A stretch of DNA of 64,000 nt from Adiantum capillus-veneris (taxonomy: Eukaryota > Streptophyta > Polypodiopsida > Polypodiales > Pteridaceae): the NCBI GenBank assembly GCA_014529385.2, contig CM043954.1, positions 4,217,306 to 4,281,305 on the forward strand, read 5' to 3'. A model generated the notes under the pieces. That model had not been told where the DNA came from, searched no databases, and was given only the letters and a program-made list of their open reading frames with translations. The position numbers and the translations under genes are program-made. Of this stretch, positions 12,273 to 29,091 are shown in pieces; within the stretch, counting starts at the first letter, position 1; each line of letters opens with the position of its first letter.

Positions 12273-14654
12273 TCACTGTTTTTCCTTAAGAAGAAGAGGG
12301 CTTTCCTTATAAGTAAGTAAATCATCCAATGTAGCCCTTGTACTCTCCTCAACAAGAAAAGAGAATTGGAATTCCTGTAGCTCTAGAATCCACTTCATGA
12401 GCCTCTTTGACAAAGTAGGGCTATTCACCAGTTGAGGTAGAAGACTGTAGCTAGTGAGGAATGTGAACGGTTTAGGGAGAAGGTAGTGCCTAAACCTTCT
12501 ACATGCATAAATCACACTCACCATGATGAGCTCCACCCCAGTATAGCCTCTTTCCACCTCTAGCTTCACCCTGCTAGCACAATAGATAGGCTTCGTGTAG
12601 TGGGAATTTTTACCTCATTGAAGAAGCATAGCTCCAATAGCATCCTCACCTACTGATGGATTCACATAAAACTCCTTATACCAATTAGGAGCTTGCATAG
12701 CAGGAAGAGAACCAAGAACCTCTTTGATACCCTGAAAAACCTCTTCACATTCATTTGTCCATTGTAGAGGATCCAACCTTGCTACTTGTTGTAGAGGATA
12801 AAGAAGTTGAGAGGACAAAGGAATGAACCTTGCCATATACTCCACCTTTTGAATGAAAGTAGAAAGTTTCTTTGTATCTTTAGGTGATGGGAGGAGCACC
12901 AAAGCCTTCACTTTGTCAGGATCTGCTTCAATCCCATTCTCTGAGATCATATGCCCCAAAAACTTCACTCTTGGTTGAGCAAGATGACATTTCTTTGGGT
13001 TGAGTTGACCTCCACTTTCATCATATTGCTTCAATGCCATCCCAAGATTTACACAATGATCCTTTCTAGAGCTATAAACGCAAAAGTCATCAATAAGATC
13101 CTTCACAAACTTGCCAAGAAAGGGAGAGAACACCTTGTTGACGCACTTTTGATACCACGCACAGCCATTCATAAGACCAAAAGGAAGCACACAATAACAA
13201 AAGCATCCCCGTGGTGTGTTAAATGTGGTCTTCTTTCGATCTTCTAAAGCCAAGGTGAGCTGAAAATATCCAGAGAATCCATCACATACGCTATACCTCT
13301 CATGCCCTGCAATAGAATCAAGTATGTCATCTATGAAAGGAAGGGGGTAAGGATCCCTCTTCATGGCTGCATTTAGGGGCTTAAAATCAACACATATCCT
13401 CCACTTTCCATCCTTCTTGGGTGTGAAAACAACAAGACTCACCCATTCTGTAGTACTCACAGGACATATGAAACCTGCTTCAAGAAGCTTGTCTACCTCT
13501 TCCTTTAAAGCATTAAGTTGTACCTGTCCCATTCTCCTTAGTTTTTGGCGTACGGGCTGAGATCCTTCCTTGATTGGAATTTGAATTTCCTCTCCCTTAG
13601 AACCTCTAATTTCCTCATAAGAAGTGACGAATAAATGGGGAAATTGTTGTATCATATGTAGGTACTCACCCTTCTCATGACTAGTCAAGTCGGGAGACAA
13701 CATACCTTGTATCAGCTCCTGTTTGCCATTAGGTTGAACTTTGGGTTGCATCAGCTCTTCAATTTGCTCATAAGGACTAGAGATATCCTCATTCTCCGTA
13801 AGGCCAAGAAATCTTTGTTTCCCATCATGCTCTTCTTCAAGAAACAAGGAGGAAACATCTAGATCGCTATCGCTGCTATCTTCCACTTCACTGCCATCAT
13901 CCCCATTGTCTTCTTCTTCACTTGAGTACTCTTCTTCATCACTTTTGTCATCAAAATCAGTATCCAAATATTGCTTGCTATCCATGTCAAACCTCTTCTT
14001 ATCACCCCTTCTATTGTAGAGAGTGATGGTACCATGTCCCCAATCCTGTATAGTTGTGGTTGCCTGTAACCATGGTCTTCCAAGGATGAGAGGGAAAGCA
14101 CCAATACTTGCGGGCATAACATGGCAATTTACCATCACTGTAACATCAAATACATCCACCTCCAAGTCCTTTATAACTCCCAAGCACCTCACCCTTGATT
14201 GGTTGGCAAGCTTTATGCGAAAACTTGAATTCTTCACCATGTTAAGTCCCAACTTTGATACACAAGCTTGAGTAATAACACATACCTGTGCACCTCCATC
14301 AATATAAGCCTCTCCAATGCACTTCCTTTTATGCCATGCATCCATAGTAGGACATATATCAGGTAGCTCATTCAAAGATAGGACTCTCACTGACCCCTTG
14401 CAGGCTCCTTCTTCATGGGGTTTGACTACATGCTTCCATTGCCTCTTTAACTTGGGACACATCTCCATGAGTTGCCCAAAGGTAGCATCAGCCTTTCTAC
14501 TCACCAAATCAGCCCGTAAACTATAACTTGGTTTCCCGTATCCCAAAGGAAAGTCGGATGCATTGTAATGTTGCCTGGGATTTCTCTTCTTCTTCTCTTT
14601 ACCTGTACCTGTTTCAGCCTGTTTCCCTCTTTTATGGGCTGGGACTTGCATCAC
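12273..14654 (-). pseudogene. pol: Gyp-A protease-reverse transcriptase-RNase H
   Basis: A 679-codon frame (14654-12615) plus a shifted frame (12569-12273). The retropepsin has YIDGGAQVCVIT (about residue 119, active-site Asp in a DGG context) and LILGRPWL. An acidic Asp/Glu/Ser linker of about 40 residues follows. RT then runs from VRQKLRRMG through KWRICVDFKPLNAA to DLIDDFCVYSS, where the catalytic box reads IDD, and LGHMISENGIEADPDK. RNase H begins at FYVNPSVGEDAIGAMLLQ and is completed after a frameshift near 12600. No in-frame stop interrupts the first 679 codons, unlike Gyp-C. It needs gag fusion or frameshift for expression; the overlap with the gag frame is short. Confidence 0.92.
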
Positions 14655-15733
14655 TCATGTCATGATCTCTCGTAACCCTCTTACCTACAGGCATGACAAT
14701 AGCTCCCGAATCATCCTCCTTATCCAAACGGATTATGCTTACCACTTTTGTTTTGCCCTTCTCTTCAGCTGTCAAACCGTTTGGCACTGCTTCCCCTTTA
14801 ATCTCAATACCATAATCTTGATCTCGAGAAGGAATTTGTGGAGGAAGAGGAAACATGTCACCACCCATTCTCTTTGGCTTGTCACATTGAGGGCTTTCAT
14901 GACCCCATTCACCACAATTGTAACATTGAAACATATCCCCTCTTCCAGCCATGCCTCTTTCTCTACCACCTGCAAACCCCTCATTGCTTCCATAACCACG
15001 TCCATATCCATAGCTTTGACCTCTTCCACCCCCCATCATATGCACACTAAGATTCTTCATAAGACCTACAACCTCTTCCATCTCCTTGCAAAAATCATTC
15101 ACATCATGAGAAGCTTGTTGATCATAACCTGGCTCCCTAATGAGGACCCTTGGTTGCTCTACCGCTTTCACTTCAACCTTTGGCTCGACATTGATTCCGA
15201 GTTGATGAAGACGCTCTGCTTTCCACTCTTTATCTTTGCAATTTCAACTGCCTCCTCAAAGGTCCTTGGCTGCTTAAGCTCTACCTTCAAGCGCAGGTTA
15301 CTCCTCAAGCTTGCAAGAAACCTGCCCTTTTTCAACATGGCTAGAGAAATTTCAGCCCCCAAAGATGTACACCACTTTGCCCATAACGCATTGAATGCCT
15401 TCACAAAGTCTTCTATGGTCTGGCCTTCACCCTGTACCAAGCCTTGAATAGACTCCCATACCTTTTGTGGGTCTTCCCCCTGTTGAAAGTGTGTAAGAAA
15501 GCATGCATTACCATTTCGTAAGTCATAACTTGAGGAGGTTGGGCTGATTGTAGCTCCTTTTCATAGCCTTTTAACCATTCCCTAGCATCTCCCTTCAAAT
15601 AGAAATAGAAGATTCGCACCACCAACGTTAGGTCTTGCTTGTCAGCAAGAAGGCAAGCAAACTCCATTCTCTCAATGAAACCTTTAGAACTTTCATTTGA
15701 TTTCCCACTAAACTCCGGAGAATTAAACGCCAT
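14632..15733 (-). pseudogene. gag: Gyp-A gag
   Basis: Likely start ATG at 15733 on the - strand (MAFNSPEFSGKSNESS), about 40 nt after the primer-binding site, an unusually short leader. The Retrotrans_gag region includes GDAREWLKGYEKEL and, after a frameshift near 15430, VQGEGQTIEDFVKAFNALW and LRLKVELKQPRTFEEAVEIA. A further shift near 15170 leads to the zinc knuckle CYNCGEWGHESPQC (CX2CX4HX4C) and GIEIKGEAVPNGLT. The knuckle and flanks closely match those of Gyp-C. The capsid-nucleocapsid protein would package element RNA; this copy is broken by at least two frameshifts. Confidence 0.85.
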
Positions 15734-15774
15734 GTCTTCCAAAACCTGTAAACTGAAGGTAACTTGAAGCGATT

Positions 15775-15792
15775 CCTCGGTGGCGGGCACCA
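15775..15792 (-). promoter_or_regulatory. Gyp-A primer-binding site
   Basis: Six nucleotides inside the 5' LTR the - strand reads TGGTGCCCGCCACCGAGG, starting with the TGG expected to pair with a tRNA CCA end. The tRNA species was not identified. Confidence 0.7.
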
Positions 15793-15798
15793 AAACAC

Positions 15799-16676
15799 TG
15801 TTGGGAAACAAGCAAACTGGAGCACCTCTATAGCGATGTATCCCAATAGCATTGAAAGAGCACTAAAACAACACCAAAATATTTGGAAAATACCTTTGAA
15901 ACACCACAAGTCCAACAAGATTAGTCCCCTTGGGAATTTACTAGTCGTCGTGCCCACCCAAGAGACTATGTCCCATAGGAGCAAAACCCTACCAAAGCAT
16001 GGATTTACAGCACACCCGACCAATGCATATGAAGACAAGAGCCTCCCCTTTCACCATTGAACATCACAAACCCACAAATTCAACATCAATTCCACAATTC
16101 CTACATACATGCCCTCCCAATCTGCCTACACACAATTTGCCACTACGCTGCCATAGCCATAACCCTGCAGAGAAGTAGTCATAATCCTGAAGAGCACAAC
16201 TCCAATTGGGGCACTTTAAAGCTTGGAAAAAATTTTGAAAATGACTGGCGAGAAAGATGAATATGACCAAAATTGATTCCATACGCCGCCATGAGCAAAA
16301 TTGACGCGAACAGAAAGTTGTCCCAGCACGACTACACATAGAGAAGGCTAGTCGAGGCAAAAAACTGCATCCAAAAGAACCAAGGAGGCACAACGAGCTA
16401 AAACCTTCAAATTTCTGATGTTTTGTTGAACTCTTTTAAGTTTTTACATGAGTTTAAGTTATATACAAGTCTCACTTCAAAAAACTCACTCATCACGGGC
16501 ACTTATAGTAGCCCGACAGCTGTCACTAGACTAGCGACTTGCACTGCATGCACATGTGCTTGCTAAAGCTAGCTAAAAACCCCAGAAAAAGAAATCCCAT
16601 GCACCCTTTTGACATCGGGTGTCATGTCTGTACGTACAAATGTACAAAAAAAGGGGTGTCAGAAATGCATCCAACA
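15799..16676 (-). repeat. Gyp-A 5' LTR
   Basis: 878 bp, with TGTTGGG at 15799 and CCAACA at 16671-16676 in + orientation. Direct repeat of 2707-3549. Followed by TSD ACGTA at 16677-16681. Confidence 0.93.
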
Positions 16677-18147
16677 ACGTATGGAAGTACCTTATTGCAA
16701 ACTTTCAAAAGAGATCCGTTACAGAAATACTTTATTTGAGAAGTTTTCTTACCAAGTTACAATATGAAGTTGCTACTGCCATGAGGAGACATATTGAGTC
16801 TTTAATCAACTTGCTAATGCCGACAATCTTGTTCCATGAAAACAATTGATTACACTTCTCCTTGACACATTGAAGGAGTCTTCCTATGATAACATTGTTA
16901 CCATTCTTTCTAATAAAAATGGCCTCGACTTTGATCAAGATTGCATGTCTTTAATTGAATACTCTCAATGTCAAGAACGGTGTAATTTTGATCATGATAC
17001 ATCTATGATCTCACAAGAGGAGACTAAGTCACAACAGATGGAACATGTTTTTTATGCTCGAAGGCATCCATTTCAACGAGGAAACCGCAGAGGTGGCCGT
17101 CTTGCGATAGTATTTTCTCTCATCTCAAATTACCTAACAAGCATTGTTCTTACTATAACAGAAATTTCCATAATGAAGATGATTGTTGGGCATGTTAATA
17201 TGACAACAAACACAATATTATCACTAAACAACCACGATTATTGAGAGATTCTTCTTCTTATTGTGAATATTGTGGACGATCTAATCACCCCACTCATATG
17301 TGCTATAAATGTCAATTCGACACAGATCATAATAGAGCATATAATATTGAACATCGAAACAATATTATACCACAAACAAGTTGCATCCTATGTTCAGTTA
17401 CTCTAGACATAATAATTCATGTATGTGATGGTTCACTTTTTATTATCGATTCTGGTGCTACATGAAATATGACATATCAGTCTTAGTTTCTCCATAACTA
17501 TCATCCACTACCAGTTCAAGGTGTTGTTTATCTTACTGATGATACGAATTTTCAAGTAAAGGGTATTGGAGATTTATATCTTGGTACCTTATCTTCTTCC
17601 ACTCAAATTTGCGAGAAGTATTACATGTACCAGATATTCAACGTGATCTTCTTTCAATTACTAGACTTGTTGACCTTGGTCTCTTTGTTGGATTTGATCA
17701 TACCAAATGCCAGATTGAGAAAGATGAACAAACTATAGCCATTGCTTCTCAAAATGATAATCTGTTTGAACTCTCTCTGAATGATGTTGTAGCAAATATT
17801 GTCACTGCTCTAGGTGGTCAGATTGCAAGGTATGGCATCACCGCTTTGTTCATGCCAATTTCTCAAAACTCCTTGATCTTCAAAGTTGTGATCATGTTTA
17901 TGGAATGCTCTTAAAGCTCATTCCTAGATGGGAATTTGTGAGTTTTGTGCTCTTGGAAAACATAATCATAAACCCTTTCCTCTTTCAAATACAGCTCATT
18001 CTCATGACATATTGAATCTTTTTCATACTGATATATGTGGACCTCTACCTTCTGAAGATCCCGTTACTTCCGAAGATAATTGATAATGTTTTCTCTACTT
18101 CTGAAGATCTCATTACTTACAATGAATCTATCTCTTCATCACAAAAG
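16677..18147 (+). pseudogene. Copia-1 gag C-terminus, protease and integrase N-terminus (piece 2 of 3)
   Basis: Resumes the copia gag at VWKYLIANFQKRS, then LRSFLTKLQYEV. The zinc knuckle CEYCGRSNHPTHMCYK (CX2CX4HX4C) lies near 17267-17310. The protease active site is FIIDSGAT (near 17445), followed by TGA at 17463-17465, probably a former CGA. The GAG-pre-integrase block includes REVLHVPDIQRDLLSITRL. A shifted frame gives a HANFSK segment and CEFCALGKHN, the integrase zinc finger. The frame then reaches HTDICGPLPS and decays. The integrase catalytic core that should follow is absent before the RT piece at 29657, so integrase is internally deleted. Confidence 0.85.
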
Positions 18148-18731
18148 TGTAGCGCGGATAATGTGTCGTACTCTCTATAGTGGGTGGTCCTCAGTGCAAT
18201 GTGCGTGACAATCTCACTCAAACAGACTGAATCTCCTCAAACAGACTGAGCAGAAAGGAAACAATAGATGTCAACAGAGCTCACAAAGACACAACAGCAG
18301 ACCAGAACATATGACTCGACTATCTCAAAGACCGATACAGACTCTGGCGTGGCAGCACACTCAGCTCCATCCCAGGACTCACAGGTACAATGGGGTTGTC
18401 GAGGCTCAGATGTGCACGGATGGTGAAGACATGCTCTGTGTAAAGACTCACTCTAGACAACCGCGTCACTGGTCCAGAGGTGAAGATGATAATCCCGATG
18501 ACCAACCGCTACTACTCATATGTACCACCATAAGGGGCCACCAACGGCTCATAAATGTCAGCCATGTGGTGACCTGGCCACGATGTCCACTAGACCACCG
18601 TCGGTACCCTGCCACTGCCACGTGTCACTCCCAACCCAGAGGGTCCGTCCAGTGTGAAACAGCCTAGACCAACTGTACTAACTGTCCAACTGTCTCCCTG
18701 TCCTATGAAGTGACACTGTAGCCTTGCTACA
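18148..18731 (-). repeat. GagPro-1 3' LTR
   Basis: 584 bp. It differs from the other copy by scattered substitutions and by an extra 19-bp unit (AACAGACTGAATCTCCTCA) near 18221-18239. Confidence 0.92.
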
Positions 18732-19329
18732 GGTTGCCCGCCACAAGACCGCTCACCGTCCCGATGAGAGGAATACTGAAAAAACTGTGAAAGAAAACCA
18801 TTAGTTACTGCATCTGTACATCTTTCTTGAAGCAGGTTCTAGGCCCAAAAGTGGATTTTAAACACACTGCACTGCTTGCAAACGTTTTAAGCTTTGAATA
18901 GGCGGGACTCAGTATGATTGCATAATCCACGAATCCCAATTGGCAAAGAAAAGATGCTCTCCAGCAAAGAGATAAGCTCAGTTTGATTCCAGTGCATCTT
19001 TATCTGCCCTAACCATAGCGATAGGAAAATGACCTGGTCTATGCTTGCAGTTGCACATGAACCTTGCCACACGTTCTGCAACAACACTCTTCTCAAAAGG
19101 TGAGATGACCATAAGCCTGAGTAACACCACAAATAGGGTTAAGCTCCATCATGATAGTAGAACAAAAAGGCCTTCACAGCAAGAGGATGGCAACCATCAA
19201 GCCATCTTATCATGCAGGGTGGGGTGAGGAAAAACTTGCTCCAGGATGGCAACCAAGTGAAAGTTGAGAGTCAGCTATGATGCGGAGTGGGGGGGGGGGG
19301 GGAATTGCGGGGTGGGGGGAAAACATGCT
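18732..19329. other. GagPro-1 internal non-coding DNA
   Basis: Between the 3' LTR and the minisatellite. No recognisable domain on either strand and no convincing polypurine tract next to the LTR (the - strand ends GGCGGGCAACC). A 15-G run lies at 19287-19301. Confidence 0.5.
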
Positions 19330-19976
19330 GAGGCTGAGAGGGGTGGGGAAGCATAGATAGGGGGCTGGTTAGGGGCGAGTGGAAGGGAGGGGGTGCATAG
19401 GGGTGAATGGGGGGGCTGGGTAGGGGTGAGAGGGGGTGGGTAGGGGCGAGTGTGTGTGAGGGGTGGGTAGGGGCGAGGGAGGGTGAGGGTAGGGGCGAGG
19501 GGGGGAGGGGGAGGGTAGGGGCGAGGGTGAAGGGGATGGGTAGGGGCGAGGGTAAGAGAGGGGTTGGGTAGGGGAGAGGGTGAAGGGGGTGGGTAGGGGC
19601 GAGAGTGAGGAGGGGTAAAGTAGGGGCGAGAGTGAAGGAGGGGGTGGGTAGGGGCAAGTGTGTGTGAGGGGTGGGTAGGGGCGAGGGAGGGTGAGGGTAG
19701 GGGCGAGGGGGGGAGGGGGAGGGTAGGGGCGAGGGTGAAGGGGGTGGGTAGGGGCGAGAGTGAGGAGGGGGTGGGTAGGGGCGAGGGAGGATGAGGGTAG
19801 GGGCGAGGGGGGGGAGGGGGTGGGTAGGGGCAAGCGTGAGAAGGGTAGGGACGAGGGTGAAGGGGGTGGGTAGGGGCGAGGGTAAGAGAGGGGGTGGGTA
19901 AGGGCGAGAGTGGGGAGGGAGAGGGTAGGGGCGAGGGTAAGAGAGGGGGTGGGTAGGGCAAGGGGAGCTAGGGTAG
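19330..19976 (+). repeat. G-rich minisatellite, TAGGGGCGAG core, with higher-order repeat
   Basis: About 20 copies of a 20-30 bp unit built around GGTAGGGGCGAGGGTGAAGG. A longer block starting TGTGTGTGAGGGGTGGGTAG occurs at about 19451 and again about 208 bp later, so there is higher-order structure. Runs of three to five G recur every few bases, which should allow G-quadruplexes. All three - strand frames stay open and read proline-rich because the unit lacks stops. Confidence 0.9.
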
Positions 19977-20429
19977 TAGATGAAATCCATGGTCCCCTGG
20001 TTGAAAGAGGAGATGCTACAGAGCGCAGCCACCATGAGCGGGACAACTTTAAAGAGAATGGAATTCATCAGGCAGGACGAGCTCTGTGAAGGGAGCTTTG
20101 TTCTTGGAGAAGCAAACACCAATGGGGTTGATTTTTTATGTTGGGTGAACTTCTGTCGAGGAGATTTCTTCCCACTTCTATTTTCCTCCATAGGCTCACC
20201 AAATTCAAAGACTTCCCCCGAGGGCGCATCCAGAGTAACTTCTATGGCCTTCAACCTTTGAGCTGGCTCAGGTGGCTCATTGGGGTTAGTTACTGTGGAA
20301 ACAATGGAAGAGGGTGTACCTCTAGGCAAGGAGTGAATAGAGACTCCATAGCACGGCATATATTTGGTAGCTTCTAACCACTCCAGCAGATCTTCATCTG
20401 ACCCTTCAGGTGTAGTAGGTTGTTCTTGT
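19977..20429 (-). pseudogene. GagPro-1 post-protease coding tail
   Basis: The - strand frame from 20452 encodes METNPEQEQPTTPEGSDED, an acidic stretch with LLEWLEATKYMPCYG, then PMEENRSGKKSPRQKF, before running into the minisatellite at about 19976. This looks like the linker that normally joins protease to RT in gypsy polyproteins, cut off before RT. No domain recognised. The frame's continuation across the minisatellite is probably not meaningful. Confidence 0.5.
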
Positions 20430-20840
20430 TCAGGGTTGGTTTCCATTGACAAAGAAACTTACTTGCTGCACCACGGGATCCATACCTCCTTCTAAAAGAA
20501 TCGGTTGCATCGGGGAGCCAGAAGTATGTATCCACATTGCATCGTTTCCCCAATCATGGAGTGCTTTAGTGTGTCGCAGCCATGGCCTTCCAATGAGCAA
20601 AGGAAATCCACCCTCAACCTGGGGAAGACAAACCACAACAAAATCCAAGTTAAAAGTAAAGTCTTGTACCTGCAGAGGCACATTGTCCACTATGCCTACT
20701 GGGTAGACTGTCCACTGGTCGGCCAACGTAACTCTGAAGGGAGCAAGGCGAGTAGGCTGTAGACTTAGAGCTAACATAGTGAACTCGGGCATCAGGTTGA
20801 TGCCAGATCCACCATCCCTATCACTCTTGAGAATTGCCGA
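20430..20840 (-). CDS. GagPro-1 retropepsin-like protease
   Basis: The - strand frame includes the active site RDGGSGINLMPEF (Asp codon at 20814-20816) and LALSLQPTRLAPFRVTLAD. Next come VDNVPLQVQDFTFNLDFVV and the second conserved block FPLLIGRPWLRH, with HDWGNDAMWIHT downstream. This is the layout of a gypsy retropepsin that would process the gag polyprotein, with the DGG variant seen in Gyp-A and Gyp-D. The frame overlaps the downstream tail by 23 bp in another phase. No stop interrupts the domain, so it is the best-kept part of this element. Confidence 0.8.
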   Translation of the reverse strand, partial: SAILKSDRDGGSGINLMPEFTMLALSLQPTRLAPFRVTLADQWTVYPVGIVDNVPLQVQDFTFNLDFVVVCLPQVEGGFPLLIGRPWLRHTKALHDWGNDAMWIHTSGSPMQPILLEGGMDPVVQQVSFFVNGNQP

Positions 20841-21295
20841 CCTAAAACGGACACTGTCAGGCGAGGGCTTCTATAATCAGTGAGTGGAGCAGCGGGATTA
20901 GATATCATATAGGAATCTGATGGTCACACTGGGAGGTGCCCGCCCACTAGGACCTGCTCTAGGATAAAGTGACTGAATAACAGCAAGGGTGTCACTTCTA
21001 AAATTTGCATCGAGTCGCAACATGTCATAAAGGGATACTTGTTGGAAAGTGTTCTTCAAGACTGTCTCTGCTCTGTAAGCTTCTCTTTTTCTACCTGTTG
21101 TTCTTCTGGTATCTTGATCTTCTACAGATCGGAAACTGCTTCCAAGAAAGCTTCATCAATATCGGAGAGCAAATATTTGGATTCTTTCATGGCACAAGGG
21201 GATTGCTTGTTAACAGCTGCAGGCAGGGCATTCACTGGTGTGATAATGTGTGGGGGAGTTGAACTTGATGGAATGCTAAGACCAAGAGCGGCTCT
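20841..21295. other. GagPro-1 gag-protease spacer
   Basis: The - strand is frameshifted and carries no clear domain. It links the gag zinc knuckles to the protease. Confidence 0.4.
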
Positions 21296-22978
21296 CTAGG
21301 CCCAGGTGAGGACAACCGATGGCTCCTCTGCCAACTGCGGCGGCTTATTTTGAGGGGTAACCACGTGGGTAGAAGGGGGTGGGTGAGAAACAGTGCTAAC
21401 TGCTATCAAATTGAGCTTGGGAAAGGCAAACTCATTCTGGCTTTGACTTGGGTTTGAAGCCGCGGATGCACGAATTTTATGGCAATCCTTATTGTAGTGA
21501 TCCTTCGTTTCAGGGCAATGACGGCAGAGAGGGGACCCTTCTGGCAGGGGGCATTTGCTTGGTAATGCCCATATTCCCCGCATTTGTAGCACAAAATGGG
21601 CCGATTCAAAGGACGAGTCGAAGTGCGAGGTGGTCCTTGCTCCTGGTGCATTGAGTTGGAGGTGGAGGCATAGAAGCTTTGAGGAGATGAGGGAGCATGG
21701 GTATTATAAAAGCTCTGAGAGGGAAAAGTACTTTGCATACCTTGCATAGGAGGGGCTGTCAGAAAAGGTGGCATATGGTGTGGATGGCCACAGGTAGAAA
21801 CCATGTTGGACGTAGATGCTGGCCCTTGTTGAAGAGAAGGACCAAGACTTTGCTGTATTTGTCGCAATCCCTTGAGGTAGTAACAATCCTTATCCTCATG
21901 TCCACATTTTTCACAGAAGTGGAAGTAAACCCGAAGGGGGCATTCCTGTGGAGGGTGCCCTGGAGAGCGGCATGAGCTACACCAAACCGTAGCCTTAGTC
22001 TCTTGTTGACACTTGAGCTCTTCTAGCTCGCGCTTAATCTATTCCAATGCCTCGTGATGTGGAGGCTTCTCTTGTCTAAGAGAGAAGGACCTCTCCTCTT
22101 GAAGAGCTCGTTGTAACTTTAGGGCTTCCAGTTCCCTGCGTAAAGAAGTTAAAGGATCAAAAGGACTTTCCAAAAACACAGAGGGGGTCTCTATGTGAGG
22201 GGGGTTGGTGAACAGCTTCCTAGCCCCCTCTATCCTCGTAACAGCTGCGATGAACTCCTCCAGATTGGAGTCAGGTCGGAGACTCTCTCGTAGTTTTTGC
22301 TGAGAACTTTTGGGAAGCACCTTCTCTACCCACTTCTTAACCATAAATTCACTTGGTTGCTGGGGAAGCTTGGAAACCAGAGACTTGGTTTTCGTCATAA
22401 GTTCTACAAAAAGTCTCCTCTGGCTGGAGCACCATGTTGGCTAACTCATCCAACACCTTCTCCTGGTAGTCACCTGGCCTGAAAGCTACACAGAATTGTT
22501 GCCTTAAGACTGCCCAGGTTGCAAAATGGTTTTCTGCAAACTGTCTATACCATTTGTCTAATAAGCCATCCAAGGTGGATGGAAAGAGTACCAAATAAGC
22601 ATCTTCCCCGTTAACACTACGACCCCTACAAAGAGATACAAACCTCCTTGCATGGTCGTCAGCATCTTCTGAAGAGAGACCTTTGTATGTAGGGAACTTG
22701 ATGTTTACCTTAGCCAAAACGCTAGCCAATGGCTCCATGGCCCCTTGCTGAGCCTGTTGCTCAGTAGCCTACTGTAGCAAAATAGGAGAGAGATTCACTG
22801 GAGAAGGTGATCTGTAAGATGTGGAACCAGAGGGAGGAATGGGTGATGCCATATGTGTAGGTATGGGTGATGAGGTTGATGGACTTCTAACAGGTTCCAA
22901 GGGTCGTCTTCTGTTGTAGTACTTCAGAGGACTGAGGAGTGCGCTTTGACGCTCGACTGACCGCCTTGTATGGGTCAT
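21296..22978 (-). pseudogene. gag: GagPro-1 gag with several zinc knuckles
   Basis: Likely start ATG at 22978 (- strand, MTHTRRSVERQSALLS), with a stop near 22772. The Retrotrans_gag domain follows in the 22738-22349 frame: IKFPTYKGLSSEDADDHARR, FPSTLDGLLDKWYRQFAENH and VLDELANMVLQPEETFCRTY. A shift near 22395 gives VKKWVEKVLPKS and an RRELEALKLQRAL coiled-coil-like stretch. Knuckle-like motifs then follow, with CSSCRSPGHPPQEC, CEKCGHEDKDC and CYKCGEYGHYQAN, and in another frame CRHCPETKDHYNKDC. Three or four cysteine knuckles is more than the usual one or two. At least three frameshifts break it. Confidence 0.78.
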
Positions 22979-22984
22979 GCAACG

Positions 22985-23229
22985 ACCACCAAACCAACCA
23001 AGGTTTGGGCAAGAAAACCTTGAATTGGCTGAAGACTGGTATAGACTCTACTAGACCAGGCAAGTGACTAGACCAGGTGGACCAGGGACGAGGAGGACTA
23101 GACCAGGGTCTAGACTAGGCAAGTGACTAGACCAGGCTGGACCAGGGACGATTGGGACCAGGGACGAGGAGGACTAGACCAAGGTTGAGGAGGTCTAGAC
23201 CAAAGACGAGGGCAGGTTGGACCAGGGCG
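22985..23229. repeat. GACTAGACCAGG short tandem repeats in the GagPro-1 leader
   Basis: Degenerate unit around GACTAGACCAGGGACGAGGAG, six to eight copies. Continues on the far side of LARD-1 (28922-28960), confirming that LARD-1 inserted into this array. Confidence 0.75.
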
Positions 23230-23381
23230 TGTAAGGACAGTGGTAGACAGACATGCGAATAACCTCCCAACCATCCTATATATAGGCCCCTGGCCCTCTT
23301 CCATATATAGACCACTTTACTGCATGTGTGTCCGGCTCATTGCCCGGGCCGTGCCTGTCTAGTCCTACCCTTGGCATGACA
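23230..23381 (-). repeat. LARD-1 3' LTR
   Basis: 152 bp, nearly identical to 28764-28916. Two TATATA motifs on the - strand would serve as promoter in the 5' copy. Confidence 0.93.
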
Positions 23382-23400
23382 TTACTCCCCCCTTGGAGAA
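23382..23400 (-). promoter_or_regulatory. LARD-1 polypurine tract
   Basis: On the - strand CCAAGGGGGGAGTAA runs straight into the LTR TGTCATG. Confidence 0.8.
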
Positions 23401-28698
<5,298 letters not shown>

Positions 28699-28750
28699 GG
28701 CCATGCTTCTCTTTCGCCATGGATCCACCCTTCTTCCTTCTCTCCACCTT

Positions 28751-28762
28751 GCTCTGATACCA
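28751..28762 (-). promoter_or_regulatory. LARD-1 primer-binding site (initiator tRNA-Met)
   Basis: On the - strand TGGTATCAGAGC, then AAGG, one nucleotide inside the 5' LTR. This is the standard plant site complementary to the initiator tRNA-Met 3' end. Confidence 0.9.
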
Positions 28763-28763
28763 G

Positions 28764-28916
28764 TGTAAGGACAGCGGGTAGACAGACATGCGAATAACCT
28801 CCCAACCATCGTATATATAGGCCCCTGGCCCTCTTCCATATATAGACCCCATTACTGCATGTGTGTCCGGCTCATTGCCCGGGCCGTGCCCGTCTAGTCC
28901 TACCCTTGGCATGACA
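28764..28916 (-). repeat. LARD-1 5' LTR
   Basis: 153 bp. Direct repeat of 23230-23381, followed by GCGCG. Confidence 0.93.
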
Positions 28917-29091
28917 GCGCGAGAGAGGACTAGACCAGTTGGACTAGGCGAGAGGAGAACAATGCAAGGCAAGGTCGGGGAAGCTAGGCAAGGTAGGCGA
29001 AGCTGGATAGACCCAACTAGCTTCAAGATTTGCACCTCACAGAGTGATATTTTAGTTGAGGTCCCACAGTGATTGCCAAAATGAGAGCGCC
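28917..29091 (-). other. GagPro-1 5' leader
   Basis: Lies between LARD-1 and the GagPro-1 5' LTR. On the - strand the leader starts GGCGCTCTCATTTTGGCAATC; no standard primer-binding site is obvious, though TGGCAATCACTG 12 nt inside is a candidate. Confidence 0.5.

Larger units (their letters stand above)
2707..16676 (-). mobile_element. Gyp-A: Ty3/gypsy (Tat-like) retrotransposon, interrupted by CACTA-1
   Basis: Two direct LTRs (about 2707-3549 and 15799-16676) flank - strand gag, protease, RT, RNase H, a second RNase H and integrase. The 5' LTR is the right-hand one. The LTR begins TGTTGG and ends CCAACA. The primer-binding site (15775-15792) and polypurine tract (3550-3570) sit next to the expected LTRs. 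TSD is ACGTA on the right (16677-16681) and ACGTT on the left (2703-2707), which puts the left boundary at plus or minus 2 nt. Without the CACTA insert the element is about 7.2 kb. The extra RNase H-like domain before integrase is the hallmark of the Tat lineage. Gyp-C is a member of the same family. Confidence 0.9.

Noticed and set aside
18320-18667. Frames in the GagPro-1 LTRs (also 29245-29592)
   Set aside because: They are repeated because the LTRs are repeated; there is no protein-like sequence and the two copies differ by nonsynonymous changes without bias.
19271-19976. Proline-rich protein on the - strand
   Set aside because: All three - strand frames are open and equally proline-rich, which is a property of the minisatellite unit rather than of a coding sequence.
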